A DNA stretch of 64,000 bases from Metallyticus violacea (Eukaryota > Arthropoda > Insecta > Mantodea > Metallyticidae): contig CM060833.1 of the NCBI GenBank assembly GCA_030762175.1, forward strand, positions 932,501-996,500, in the 5' to 3' direction. The notes below the pieces were generated by a model. The model was not told the DNA's origin. It saw nothing but the letters and a program-made list of their open reading frames with translations, and did no database searches. Numbering within the stretch: position 1 is the first letter of the stretch; every line of letters starts with the position of its first letter. A program made the translations under genes and the position numbers. Below, piece after piece: positions 44,251-55,079 of the stretch.

Positions 44251-45195
44251 CTGCATAGACACATATTATTCCAGTAATTATATTGATATCACATCACTGA
44301 CAGTGTCATTATACAGCTCTGTATTTATGTTCCATTTTATATTATCTCTTTGTGTCAAAATAACTTAAGTGTATTAAAAATTTGTGTGATCTTGTGAACT
44401 TGCTCACAATTTTCATTTTCTTAATGAATAGAGCACAAGTTTGAAAATGGTGTGAAATGTGTTAACCTTTTATTGCAGCAATTTCTAGTTAGTCAAGGTT
44501 CAAGGATTTTATTCACCTATAATGTACATTTGGCTTTGTTAGTTTATATTAATATACATAACTAATTTATTATATACATATCTAACTCTATACCTCAGTT
44601 TCCAAGAATTTCTCCACAGTATAAAAATTACAAAAAAATTTAACAACAGGTACACATTTTTAAAAGTTTGTGCTGGAAGTTCTATGTGACACGTAATTTA
44701 TGTTTTTTTTAAGTCTGATATATAAGTGAATTAACTCAGCTGATCTAGTGTAATGTAAATGATAATCTTCATTATTTCTAAAAGGCTGTTTATTAATATG
44801 CACAAAAGATACAGCTTCTAATATACAGGATGTACCGCCTAAAAGTTAAACCGCAAATATTTCTGAAATGGAAGGTGCTATTGATGTGCTCCTTTCACAG
44901 AATTGAAGCTTAGGGAGGGGCTTATAATTGCAGCCCTTACACAGATGTTAATAATTATTAGAACGTGTATTTCTTGATTAAAGTTACATTATTTCAAATG
45001 GAACATTGCCTATTAATATAAAGAAAATAAAACTAGAAGAAATTAGAATGTCAATAGTGTTTTTTGCACAATTAATTCTAATGCTAGTAGCAGTAATTTA
45101 GGAGCTGTTGTAATATAAACAACATAATGTCCCAAGCATTATAAACTGGTAATAAATGGTTATGAGGACGATCTATAATGCATTCTTCTCAAAAT
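44251..45195. other. Intron, no clear feature
   Basis: Nothing definite. The stretch 44828-44900 (acaggatgtaccgcctaaaa...) has the look of a transposon end but no partner was found. Confidence 0.35.
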
Positions 45196-45199
45196 AGGC

Positions 45200-46650
45200 A
45201 ATGTTAGGGACAGTATGGATGGAATCTTGAACCCTATTTTTGTGATCAAAACATTATTTGGCTATGTGAGATCTGGATAAATATCTAAGGGATGGACAGA
45301 CCCTTAGGACAAATTTGCTCTTTGTGAGCTGGAGAAAGAAAATGGTGGACCTTTGATAGATATTCACAAAGTATTGGAGAGAACATCAGCTACAATGAGT
45401 ATTTCCAGGAAAAGAAAAGAAAAAATGTACAAGTTTCAACTTGGATTAATTATTTTTATTTACAAAAATAAAATATATATTGCTGGGAACTGGCGATATG
45501 GCTATTGACATACATGGAGAGAGGACACTTTTTCTGCCAAATAAAACATTATGCACTGCATGTGTATCATCTAAACTTTTTTATATAATGAATAAATTAA
45601 AATTTATTTTATAATCCTAGCTCTCATCATTATAAATTTTTAAGCTTTAAATCTACACAAGTGCTTAGTCTAACACACAGTAAACTGTTGACAATTTCTG
45701 TTATATGTGGAATGCAGCCCTCTCACTTCCTTACTCCGAGTGAACTGTCATAATTGCTTATTGTTATAATTCTACCATAAGTGGACAAGATGCAGAAGTA
45801 TACAAAATTTAATAGAAAAACCACACATTGTTCAGTGGCATTGTCAGTATTTTCAGAAAAACTGAGGCTTTATGCAAATTCTGCAGGGATATATTTTATT
45901 TAGATGAGATTAAGCTGGATAGTAATGTGCATGAATGTTGGCAATGTGATTGTTTTTAGTGTACTGGAAAACTACAACATAGACACCATCTGATTCTTTT
46001 GCATTCTGGAATTAGTAAAAGGATTTGTAAATGGGGCAAAACCTCAAAGAGATTACCAGCAAAGATTATCACAGCCAAATGAATCAAATTAATTAGGAAA
46101 ATGGTTGCAAGAAATGCTTTTGCTCAACATTACACCATCTTTGGTTATAATTCTGGACACTGCATCATATGATCCTATTTTAGCTGAAAGAATTCCCACA
46201 AAATATTCAACTAAACAATAAATAAATATTTTTTTTGGAAAAAACAAATGTTGAAGTGTAGAAATGAGGAAGAGCCTCATGTTGAAGCCCTTTGCTGAAG
46301 CACAATTCCCCATGGAAAAGTTATTCAAAGTAGATATCCTCCTGTTAAGTTTAGGCCATATAATGGTAAGGTGCCACCATATATGTAATTCTAATCTCAC
46401 AGAACTGGCCAGAGCATAAATAAAAATTATGTCAAGAGCTGAAACACTAATGATAATCTGAATTTATAGAGATTGCAAGAGTATGAAGCCACTGAAGCAA
46501 TAAGTAAATGGACTGGGAAGGAATTTGTAAGAAAATGGAAAAAGAAGAGAATGAATGTTAGAAATTATGGAATAGTATAAACCTCACAGTTCTGAAAGTG
46601 ATAAAGACAGCTGATGTACCACTTGATCTGGATCCTAATCCATGACCGCT
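45200..46650 (+). pseudogene. Tc1/mariner-superfamily DDE_3 transposase remnant
   Basis: Plus frames in order: GGPLIDIHKVLERTSATMSI near 45335 (helix-turn-helix), a DYHSQMN motif near 46068, WLQEMLLLNITPSLVIILDT then ASYDPILAERIPTKYSTK near 46103-46205 (catalytic 'VILDNASYH', with N to T), MLKPFAEAQFPMEK near 46279, LLLSLGHIMVRCHHI near 46338 (degraded 'GHxVLRLPPYHC'), SNLTELARA (degraded 'NPIELxWA', third acidic residue). This arrangement defines the IS630-like group with the DYHxEMN box. Many stops; inactive. Terminal repeats not found. Confidence 0.65.
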
Positions 46651-46734
46651 TTCAGAAAATATTATTGGCAATCCCTTCATTCATTTCGCTGCTTAGTAAT
46701 AATTAATTTGCATTTTGCATGCACTCTTCAATAA

Positions 46735-46870
46735 TGTGACATCTTATAACAAATTATTATGAGGAAGCCACTCAAATTTCACGAGTTTTATTCCATTACT
46801 CAGTAAATTTGAGTAACTTCCTAATAAATGATTTGTTATATGATACTATATTTCACTGTGAAAATCCAAA
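46735..46870. repeat. Foldback related to 41311-41690
   Basis: taacaaattattat (46747) and its inverted partner near 46845 enclose ctcaaatttcacgagtttta; the left half matches 41336-41390. A deleted copy lacking the ribozyme motif. Confidence 0.55.
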
Positions 46871-48511
46871 CTACTCAAATGTGACTTCTATTCAATCACA
46901 AGAGTTATTGTCGTGCTGCTGTATAACTGGTCACAATAATCATATTGCAAAAGTTAGTTAAACATTCTTATTAAGAATGGATTTGAAAATGAATGTTCTT
47001 ATTCCACCACACCTCCCATATAGAATCCAGCAACTCCCTAGGGGTACCAACCCACAGTTTGGGAACTACTGGTCTAATACTTACAAGTACATTAGTACAA
47101 GTCCTTATAAAGTATAAACTTGTAGCTTTCTGTTCCACAAAAGACTGTATAACACTTGTAAAGTATTAAGTAAAAAGTTGCTAGTTACGTCCATAAGAAC
47201 AAGATGGAGGAACAGCTGTTTGCCACACATCACCATACCAATCAGGTTATGTCCACTCCTTAATAATAAATTTGTATTTAAATGTACATAGCAGATATGG
47301 GTGTTGCACTTTTTCTCAGAAATGGAAATGATGATGATGATGACGATGACAACAATTTAAGTACTTTATTATGCATTAGTCAAAACACACACAATTGTCC
47401 TTTATGAAGTGATGGTCACATATGGCTATATAGCAATATCATTTTAGACCTTGAGAGATGGCAGAAGAATCAAGCTTCTGATTATGCTGTCCTATTATTT
47501 TATTAGTTCATTTGATTATTTATATAAATTTGTGTATGTTATTTGACAATAACACTTTCATTATAAGCAAAAAAATTGTGAAAATGGTGTCAAAAGTGAT
47601 TATTTTGAAACAGAATGAGGAATAGAAAGAAACAAGAACTTTAAAATTACTAAGATGCTTTCCTTTGCAACAGGAAAGGCCAATATCAGTCATAAGCCAT
47701 ACTTTAATTGCACTTAAACCTAATTTTTTCGTTATATTCAAATACTGAATCATTCTTTTTTAAGCACATTCCTACTTTCATTATTTTCATTTTTGCTAAA
47801 AAGTTGCATATTTAGATAAATTGATTCCCAAAATCATTAAAAATAAATTAAAACTTGCAGTAGTATTTGAAGGTGCTAATATTGCTACTCTTGTAAAGAA
47901 AGTTATACAAGTTACAAGTGCGTAACTAATGTTAATACTTCTATAAGAATGAAGTTGAAAAGTGTAGCAGAATTTTACTAATAACTGCAATGTAATGTAT
48001 TAGACCATACTTTTGTGGAACAGGGTCCTGCAAGTATGTAGTATTATTGATATCATAGTTGTTGACAAAGGTTATAACGTAGCCTAGTACAGCAGATATA
48101 ATGCTCTCCATTATAAATGTGCAATAGGTATATTTGCTCCAGATACATGGCTCCTACCAGTACTTCTATAAATTAAAAGAATAAAATACTGCTTGTCTAA
48201 GGTGCTTGTATGGTACATTTTAATGACTTACGAAAAAGGATCGACTGTAAGCTAAATGTATCTTACAAAGCATTTTATTGACTACATTATAACTTCTATA
48301 TTATTATTTTTAATATGGAATATACAATTTAGAGATAATCGTCTCAAAATTTTAAAGTTTGAGAATTTTAAGACCAAATATTTCTACCACTTATATTCAT
48401 AACATCTTTTAAGAAACAACCTATAGTGAATTCCTAAGGAGTTGTATGCATGAAACAACTTTTGAAAAATTTCTACAAATCTCCATCAATTCTACCTACT
48501 AGCACCCCCAC
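46871..48511. other. Intron, no clear feature
   Basis: No gene, SINE head or inverted repeat recognised. A short (GAT)n run near 47328-47350. Confidence 0.4.
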
Positions 48512-48797
48512 CAGTGGCCGAGGTTGTTAAGGCGCGGACTCATGAGCAGGAGGTCTGGGGTTCAAATTCCGCCAGGACTGTCCTCTCTGACTGAGGTTTC
48601 TTTCCAGGTTTTCCTCAATCCTCATAAGTGGCAAATGCCAAGTAAGTACTCTAAACTTGGGCCTGGAACATTTCCTTCCTTTAAAAAAAAAACCCTCCCC
48701 AGTTAATCATTTCATTTCATGTATCATCACTTTCCATCACCTGTGGTGCCTCTGTAGTAAGAAGGGTGTTAAACACCATACCTCTAGGCAATGAAAA
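48512..48797 (+). repeat. tRNA-derived SINE (family S4), copy 1
   Basis: The head at 48513-48570 resembles a class II tRNA: GGCCGAGGTTGTTAAGGCG (A box) and GGGGTTCAAATTCC (B box). The body includes ggttttcctcaatcctcata, ccttcctttaaaaaaa, gggtgttaaacacca; a run of A ends it. Copies at 59093 and 63288 on the other strand. Confidence 0.8.
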
Positions 48798-48834
48798 AAA
48801 AAAAATATACATATAAGTAGTATAGCGATACATA

Positions 48835-50650
48835 ATCTGTGACTTTCTAGGTGTTTTATTCTTTTTCTGCTTCTCTAGTTATTTTTATTTTAGTTACATT
48901 ATCACATTATTATATGTCTGTTAATGCTCTAGCAGTTGCAATTTCTGTTTTTTCTCAACAAAACTCTGCATGTAACCATGAATTAACAAGCAATTCTTCA
49001 AGTTCCACTAGCAAAATTGGACCATATTAGGTAGAGGTTAACTTAAAGAAAGAAAGAAAAATTTAAAAACTGCTATAGTGGCCACAATTTATATTTTTTC
49101 TCAACGAAACTCTGTATTTTTCACTAAAATAAATTAATAAAAAATAGTTTCTGATATCAGGGCAATTTGGCCATTAGGAGTGTAGGTATTCTTGAATACT
49201 GAGTGGGGGCTAAAGTGAACTTTAAAAATCACTCTAGCAGTTGCAATTTAATTTTTTAAAAGGAAACTCAGTAAGTGCCATTGAAATAAAATAAGAAAAA
49301 TAGATACTGAAATTCAGTTAAATCAGATTGTTGGGAATGGGGGTTTACCTGAAACCCTTCATTTATAAATCGTTCTAGCAGCACCAATATTTGCTTTTTT
49401 TGCAACAAAATTTGATGTACCATTTAAATAAAATAAGAAAAATAATTTCTGAAAATCAGGGAAATCGCATTATTAGGAATGGGGGTTTACTTGAAAATTG
49501 AAGTTTAAAAAGTGCTCTTGCATTTAATTTTCTTTCTATTGTTTTATAATAAAAGGAAAAATTAATTCAGCATACAAAATGTACATATAATGTTGCAAAT
49601 GTTTTATATTTAACAAAGGCATCGTTGTGAAGACAGCAAATATAAGATATTAATTGAATGTGTTTGAGAATTACATTTATGTATAAGAGTGCGCTGTAAT
49701 AACTTTCAGAAAATGTATGCATTGCATGTTTTTTTTACAATAATATTTAATTAAATTTCAAAGCCATTAAAATAGATGAAAATTTTGATTTGTACATTGT
49801 TCATTGCATATGTTTGCTTAGTACATTATAATTGTTTTTAAATAGTAACATGTTTTTGTTTTATTGAAACAAATAAACTTCAATAATCTCTGTGAGTCAG
49901 AATATTAGAACACTCTTTCTGGTTTCACTTAAATGTAGATGTTCATTGAAGGCATCAAGTTTGTAATTAGAACAGATAGTTCCTACCTTGTATTCCATAT
50001 CTTATATGAAAACTGATCAGCAATAGCTCTTGTTCCATTTGGCTAGATGGCCGAATAAGTTCAATATTAATTCAATTTGGAATTGAACACAGTGAAACAT
50101 GCACTTATAATCTCTGTGAGTCAGAATATTTAAGTGAAACCAGAAAGAATGCTCTAATATTCTGACTCACAGAGATTATTAGTGCATGTTTCACTGTGTT
50201 CAATTCCAAATTGAATTAATATTGAAATGAATATCATCTTAAATATAGAATATAACTCAAAACATTGTTATTTTTCTCTATTTTGGCAAATGTAAGGATG
50301 ATATCAAAGGCTCAGTTCATAAATATAGTTGCATTTAAAGATGTTTAAAAACATTCACACAATATAGCTTTTTCTATTTCATTTAATTAATAGTATACCA
50401 TTATTTTTGTGGTTTAATCTCCATAATAATAATTCTAAAAATGTGGTTTACCTTTTGTGATACTTATAGATTGCAAGAATTCTAATTTTGTTCCCTTAAT
50501 ACTATACAGTATGCCATAACTTTATTCATTTCATTAATTAATAAGGTCATTTATTGGATTTTACATTCATTTTTAAAGTAACTCAACTTGGTGAGGAATT
50601 CACTTAGTTTATGATGCAGCTTTTGCCATGTGCATTTTTCAATTATGAAG
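48835..50650 (+). repeat. Unclassified repeat R, copy Z
   Basis: About 1.8 kb, homologous to 25310-26765 in inverse orientation and partly to 23420-24490. From 48915 to 49525 it has four to five degenerate tandem units of roughly 120-150 bp, each with a 'ctctagcag.tgcaattt' block and a 'gggggtttac' block. The distal part is non-repetitive. A foldback element (50060-50226) has inserted in it. No coding sequence found. Class unknown. Confidence 0.55.
49875..50230. repeat. Foldback elements with PLE-like ends
   Basis: Arms 50060-50131 and 50155-50226 are near-perfect inverted copies (gttcaatattaattcaattt; ctctgtgagtcagaatatt). The inner segment also recurs inverted at 49880-49930. The end tttcactgtgttcaattccaa resembles the PLE terminus (ttcactgtgcaagttccaa at 23095), so this may be another PLE-derived palindrome. 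Confidence 0.55.
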
Positions 50651-50905
50651 CAATACTACGAAATGCATTCACAAAATTTAAAATACTTTAATTATGTGAA
50701 AACTTAGAGAAAGTTTCACTGTACAAAATGCAAATGTACCAACTCCAAAATCACCTCCTGTAAATTTACTTGTTTCATGCTCACTATGAGGTTTCCAAAT
50801 ATCACAAACTAGAGAACTTACCAAACAAGTTATAAAATAATTGAGATTGTTATATGATTAAGTCGAATTACACACTGTTATTCGTCTACTTACTTGTTTA
50901 TAATA

Positions 50906-50956
50906 TGTTTATAGAACTGGTCTCACAAACCCTTTGTCTGCATCATCAGCTAACTG
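50906..50956 (-). ncRNA. Hammerhead-like motif in outer PLE
   Basis: Minus strand: TTAG, core CTGATGA (50943-50949), stem II GCAGAC.../...GTTTGT, GAG for GAA, ACCAGT, T, CTA. Stem I TAG/CTA. Confidence 0.5.
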
Positions 50957-51534
50957 TTGACTGCTGGATAATTCATTATGCTGTGGGAATGTTTACTTGC
51001 TCTGATGGAGGTGTGATGAACTTAAAGTTCATTTGTGAAACCAGCTCTACATATTATAATTATTATTATTATTATTTATTCATCCTTTTGATCATTTTAC
51101 ATGATATAGGACATGTCCTAGAGCTACAGTTGCTTAATATAATCAGATATTTAACATGGGATATAAATTCTGTTTACAGATCTTAACAGAATGAGTTTGA
51201 AATTTTCAAAGATATTTGCATTTATTATTTTTATAAAACTCTCTTAACTATAAATCAATGTATAAGTGGCAGCTTTATTAGCAAACTTAAATTTATGCAA
51301 CACAAAATCTATAGTTTCTTATTAACTTATAATCACATATTAAGAGATGTCCAAAACTGAGATGCATGTTATTTACAAATAATATTAGTCAGTCACAGTT
51401 GATAAGCTCTGTCTATATACAGTATAAAATCACTGATATCTTAACAGCTTTCTGAAACTCACTTTCATGAAAAAAAAGCAATGCTCTTGTATTTTCAGAG
51501 TTTGAATTTATGCAGTACAGATATTTCTTTTTGC

Positions 51535-51598
<64 letters not shown>
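51535..51598 (+). repeat. (CAA)n(TAA)n microsatellite, LINE 3' tail
   Basis: About 12 CAA then 9 TAA units exactly at the 3' end of the minus-strand LINE, as in CR1/jockey-type elements with microsatellite tails. A second, shorter fragment (51055-51110) also has an (ATT)n tail beside tcatccttttgatcattttac, matching 51601-51625. Confidence 0.8.
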
Positions 51599-51601
<3 letters not shown>

Positions 51602-52904
51602 TATTCACTATTTGGATCATTTACGTGAGATGGGCTTTGTCCAGAGTATAATATAAACAATATACAAGTTTAGTAATTATACTAGATTTACAATATGCCT
51701 TATTTAAAGTTCATATATTCACTTACTGAATAAAAGGTATGTTGTAGTAGAAAGGCTTTGACTTCTTTATTAAATTGTTTTATATTGGTAATATTTATTG
51801 GTAGTTTGTTATACATTTTAATGCCTACATTTGTGAGATTATTTTTTAAAATATTTGTCCTGCATATCTGAACATGAAGGTCATTTTTCCTTCTTGTATT
51901 GTGAGAATGAATATCTATATTTGTACATAATTCTCCCTGATGTCTCTTAATATGGTTTACGACCTCTATTATAAAGAGGCAGGCTAATGGTAGTATATTA
52001 TATTTCCTAAAATAGGGTCTACAAGATGTCATACTATCTACTCCACTTATAATTCTTATTGCTCTCTTCTGGATTTTAAATACTCTCTCACATTTTTCTC
52101 CCCAAAATTTTATTCCATATTTTAATCGACCATGAAAATGAGCAAAATATACATTTTTCAATCCTAATAAATTCAGTGTCCTTTTTAGACTTTTAAGCAT
52201 ATCACTAGCAGAACTAAATGATGAGTATGAGTATCCCATTTAAGATTTTCATTCACATGTATACCTAAGAATTTTGTTTCTCCCTTGTATTGAATAATGT
52301 TTCCATCATATATAATTTGAGGTTTAATACTATTTTTATATTGCCATCTATGAAATGTCATTGCAATAGTTTTTTCATTGTTTATGATTAGTTCATTTAT
52401 TTTAAACCAGTTATTGAGGCTATTCATGATCGTGTCTACTTTATTTTGCAATTCAGTATCATTATCTCCTTTTATAAGAATGATTGTATCATTGGCAAAA
52501 AGAACCATATCAGCCTTTTGAATATTATTAGCAAGTTATTTATATACATTAAAAACAACAGAGGCCCTAGTACTGAACCTTGAGGAACACCTCTCATAAT
52601 TTCTTTTGTATTTGATCGATAATTACTTATTCTCAGTTGTTTTTCATATTGTAGATCCACTACTTGCTTCCTATTGGTGAGATACGATTCAATCCACCTA
52701 TTTATGTTTCCTCTAATTCCATATTTGTACAACTTAGATATTAGGATTTTGTGATCTAATACATCATATGCTTTAGTAAGGTCTAAAAAAATTCCTATTG
52801 TCAGTATATTTATGTCCACTGCATGCTGAATTTGATTCAGTAATTTAGCTATGGCTGTTTCTATAGACCTGTTTTTTCTGAAACCAAATTGAACATCAGA
52901 AATC

Positions 52905-53445
52905 ATATTAATTGATATCATTGTATGATTCAGTTGAACTACACACTCTTAAAGCTTTACTTACTTTTCATAAATGTATGGAACCGGTTTCGAGAACATT
53001 TAGTTCCATCTTCTGCCAGGTTAAAGTTCAACTGTCGGATCATTCGCTGAGCTGTAGGAATGTATATTCTGCTGGCGGTGTGATAAACTTGTAGTTTATG
53101 TTTTCATCCCCGGCAATGTCGAAGTTCATTATGCTGTCTTTGTATTTGTAGATGTTCTCCCAGGTTGCTAATTCTGTAGGTCCTTGTACTGATTTTAATA
53201 ATTTTGCTTTATTTATTATGTCGTGATTTTGTGTCCAAAAATGATATGCTACTGCTGATTTCTCTATTTGCTTGTACTTTATGTTCCTGAAATGTTCCTT
53301 TAACCGTGTGCCTATGTTTCTCTTTGTTTTTCCAATGATAGATTTTTTCACATTCTGCACAGTTTATTTTGTAAATACCTGATTTTTCTTCTTGTGGAAT
53401 ACTGTCATTAACAATATCTATCAGTAAATTTTTAACATTAAATCT
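52905..53445 (-). mobile_element. PLE fragment inserted in the LINE
   Basis: From 53445: RFNVKNLL, SIPQEEKSGIYKINCAECEK (GIY-YIG start, 53395-53345), frameshift, RNIGTRLKEHFRNIKYKQIE, AVAYHFWTQNHDIINKAKLL, NIYKYKDSIMNFDIAGDENI, then ribozyme and pLTR to 52905. It is 5'-truncated and closely related to P8 (22025). LINE frames on either side (VHNRLI...EKYN and ...MISDVQFGFRK) are adjacent in intact relatives. Confidence 0.8.
52974..53024 (-). ncRNA. Hammerhead-like motif in inner PLE
   Basis: Minus strand: CCTGG, core CAGAAGA (U4 changed to A), stem II GGAAC.../...GTTCTC, GAA, ACCGGT (perfect palindrome), T, CCA. Stem I TGG/CCA. Confidence 0.5.
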
Positions 53446-53683
53446 TGTTATATTTTTCCAAAAAAATTATTAATCTATTGTGCACTAATTTTTCAAATAT
53501 TTTTGAAAACACTGACAGTACACTTATTGGTCTATAGGTCTATATTTTTCTTTCTTTGATAAACAAGTAAGTGGAGCAATAAGAGTGTGTAATTTTACTC
53601 AATCATATAATGATCTCAATTATATGATCAGCTTCACTGTAAAATTCCAATTAACTTTTTTAGTTAAGTTGTAAAATAATTAC

Positions 53684-53739
53684 CTTGATAAACAGTCCAA
53701 AGCAGCCTGAAATTTATCTGCTGGTGATCGATCGCTCAG
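53684..53739 (-). CDS. Host gene exon A (internal, 56 bp)
   Basis: Minus strand: acceptor ...CATATTTGTAG ending at 53740, donor GTAATTATTT after 53684. In-frame LSDRSPADKFQAALDCLS with two bases (AG) over, completed by the G of exon B to Arg. It is short and identified mainly by phase and splice fit with exon B 9.4 kb away. The direct repeat of the PLE insertion at 50843-53665 starts three bases inside this intron. Confidence 0.75.
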
Positions 53740-54024
53740 CTACAAATATGACAAAGAGAGAAAAAAATTAACAATAAAATTGATTTAATAAATGAAGTAT
53801 TATAATAACAATGTATCTTTTTCAATTATATCCAGTACAGTACTTTAAAATATGGGTCATTGTAGTTAATTATTTTTAATTAAAAAGTTAGATGTTGACC
53901 TTCATTATAATGCCAGAAAATTGTTTTGCTAAAATATTCATAAAATCATAATGAAGAATTAACAGAAATTTTTAACATTGAAGCAATATATTATTTGATC
54001 ATTAGTAAGATTATTATACCTCAT
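53740..54024. other. No feature seen
   Basis: AT-rich, presumably intron upstream of exon A. Confidence 0.4.
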
Positions 54025-54029
54025 ACTTG

Positions 54030-54084
54030 CTTAAAATCAAAAAAATGTTTCAAGTGTATTCACTTACATCATCAGCTGGAGACT
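54030..54084 (-). ncRNA. Hammerhead-like motif in P16
   Basis: Minus strand: CCAG, intact core CTGATGA (54069-54075), stem II AAGTG-AATA-CACTT fully paired, GAA, ACATTT. Stem III palindrome lost by one base. Confidence 0.55.
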
Positions 54085-54545
54085 ATCATTCTCTGGTGAT
54101 GATAAAATGAATTTGCTTAAATCCAATGGTGGACTCGAAGCTCATGACAGAGTTTTTTTAATAATAAAACTCTTTTCTCAAGTTGACAACTATGTTGCAT
54201 TTTTGGCTGTTTTTTAATAATTTAGGTTCTTTTTTAAAGGAATGATTTTTGTTCCAAAAATGTGCTGCAACTGGTAATTTTTTAATTTGTTTTATTAAAT
54301 GTTAACATCTTAATGGGAAAATGAGAAGCAAAACAATTAAATGGACAAATAAACTAATGCATGAAATGGGAAACTAATAGAATTGCTCAGAAACAGAAAA
54401 ATGTGATCAATCTATCAAAAGAAAACTTCACAGACAAGGAAATAATTTTTTTAAACAAAGGCCTAAAGACATGTGTTGACTTCTCTTCAATCATTAAAGA
54501 CTATTTATTAAAATATAAATTAGAACTTGCACAGAGAAGCTAATC

Positions 54546-54690
54546 ATATAATTGATATTGTATGATTTAGTTGAACTACACGCTCTTAATGCTTCACTTA
54601 CTTGTCATAATGTATGGAACCAGTTTCCAGAACATTTACTTTTCATCTTCAGCCAGGCTAAAGTTCAATTGAATCATACAATGATATCAA
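54546..54690. repeat. Solo PLE pLTR palindrome
   Basis: Ends tcatataattgatattgtatg and its near complement at 54668-54690 enclose a minus-strand hammerhead-like motif (54611-54658: CCTGG, CTGAAGA at 54646-54652, GAA, ACTGGT, T, CCA). Related to P8. Confidence 0.65.
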
Positions 54691-55079
54691 TTATATCAAA
54701 GATTATATTTGTTAATATAGAGACAGCCACTCAGAACTTACAGGAAACATAAACTACAATTAAAATGAGATGTGAAAACAATTTTGGAACAAATAAAAAG
54801 AGATAACAGAGCAGACCATAATAAACCTCAATAGTGGATTCTTAAGTTTTTTAAATATATATATATACTTGCTCTATATGCTTCAGAAGAGAGCTATACA
54901 TTTTCACCTATGGTCATGTATCACTTCACTTATGAATGAAGAAATAGCTTGTAGCAGTTTTAAGTTACAGTTTTGTACATAGAGAAACAAGTTAAATAAT
55001 ATTGATTACATGAAATACACTTCATATCAGAAGCAGAAACTGCAATTTAACCTATCAATTCACTCCAGTTTTTACAATA

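Larger units (their letters stand above)
51600..53560 (-). pseudogene. CR1/jockey-like LINE reverse transcriptase, split
   Basis: From 53560: a weak motif 1 with SVFSKIFEKLVHNRLI (53515-53460), then a gap holding the inner PLE, then SDVQFGFRKNRSIETAI (motif 2, 52890), IGIFLDLTKAYDVLDH (3), IMRGVPQGSVLGPLLFLMYI (5), frameshift, LFANDTIILIKGDN (6; FADD changed to FAND, catalytic D lost), KFLGIHVNENLKWDTH (7), frameshift, then the C-terminal region FKIQKRAIRIISGVDSMTSC, LPLACLFIIEVVNHIK and KMYNKLPINI. Typical CR1/L2/jockey order; 5' part including the nuclease absent. Confidence 0.85.
50843..53665. mobile_element. PLE interrupted by LINE, which holds another PLE
   Basis: Flanks aagttataaaataatt (50827-50842) and aagttgtaaaataatt (53666-53681) are direct repeats with one mismatch. 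Left end 50843-51045: minus pLTR, ribozyme and the tail of the nuclease region. Right end 53560-53665: the same pLTR inverted (gagattgttatatgat against atataatgatctcaat) ending tcactgtaaaattccaatt. In between lies LINE sequence (51055-53560) with an inner PLE (52905-53445). Confidence 0.6.
54025..54790. mobile_element. PLE composite P16, head to head
   Basis: Minus arm 54300-54025: nuclease tail (LPVAAHFWNKNHSFKKEPKL, NSVMSFESTIGF), ribozyme and pLTR. Plus arm 54302-54545: N-terminal region (INLSKENFTDKEIIFLNKGL, KTCVDFSSIIKDY) matching PLE-B near 37930. A palindromic solo pLTR (about 54546-54690) interrupts the plus arm, which resumes as VNIETATQNLQET (54712), aligned with NIDIATQQLNE in PLE-B. 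Confidence 0.7.

Noticed and set aside
44050..44262. Alternative minus open frame over exon B
   Set aside because: Its phase does not join either neighbouring exon; the frame reading QKKITLEEG does.
48513..48570. tRNA gene
   Set aside because: A and B boxes are present, but the acceptor stem does not pair and the unit recurs with a shared non-tRNA body; it is a SINE head. The same applies at 2405, 13650, 17270, 17950, 32550, 42798, 59290 and 63520.
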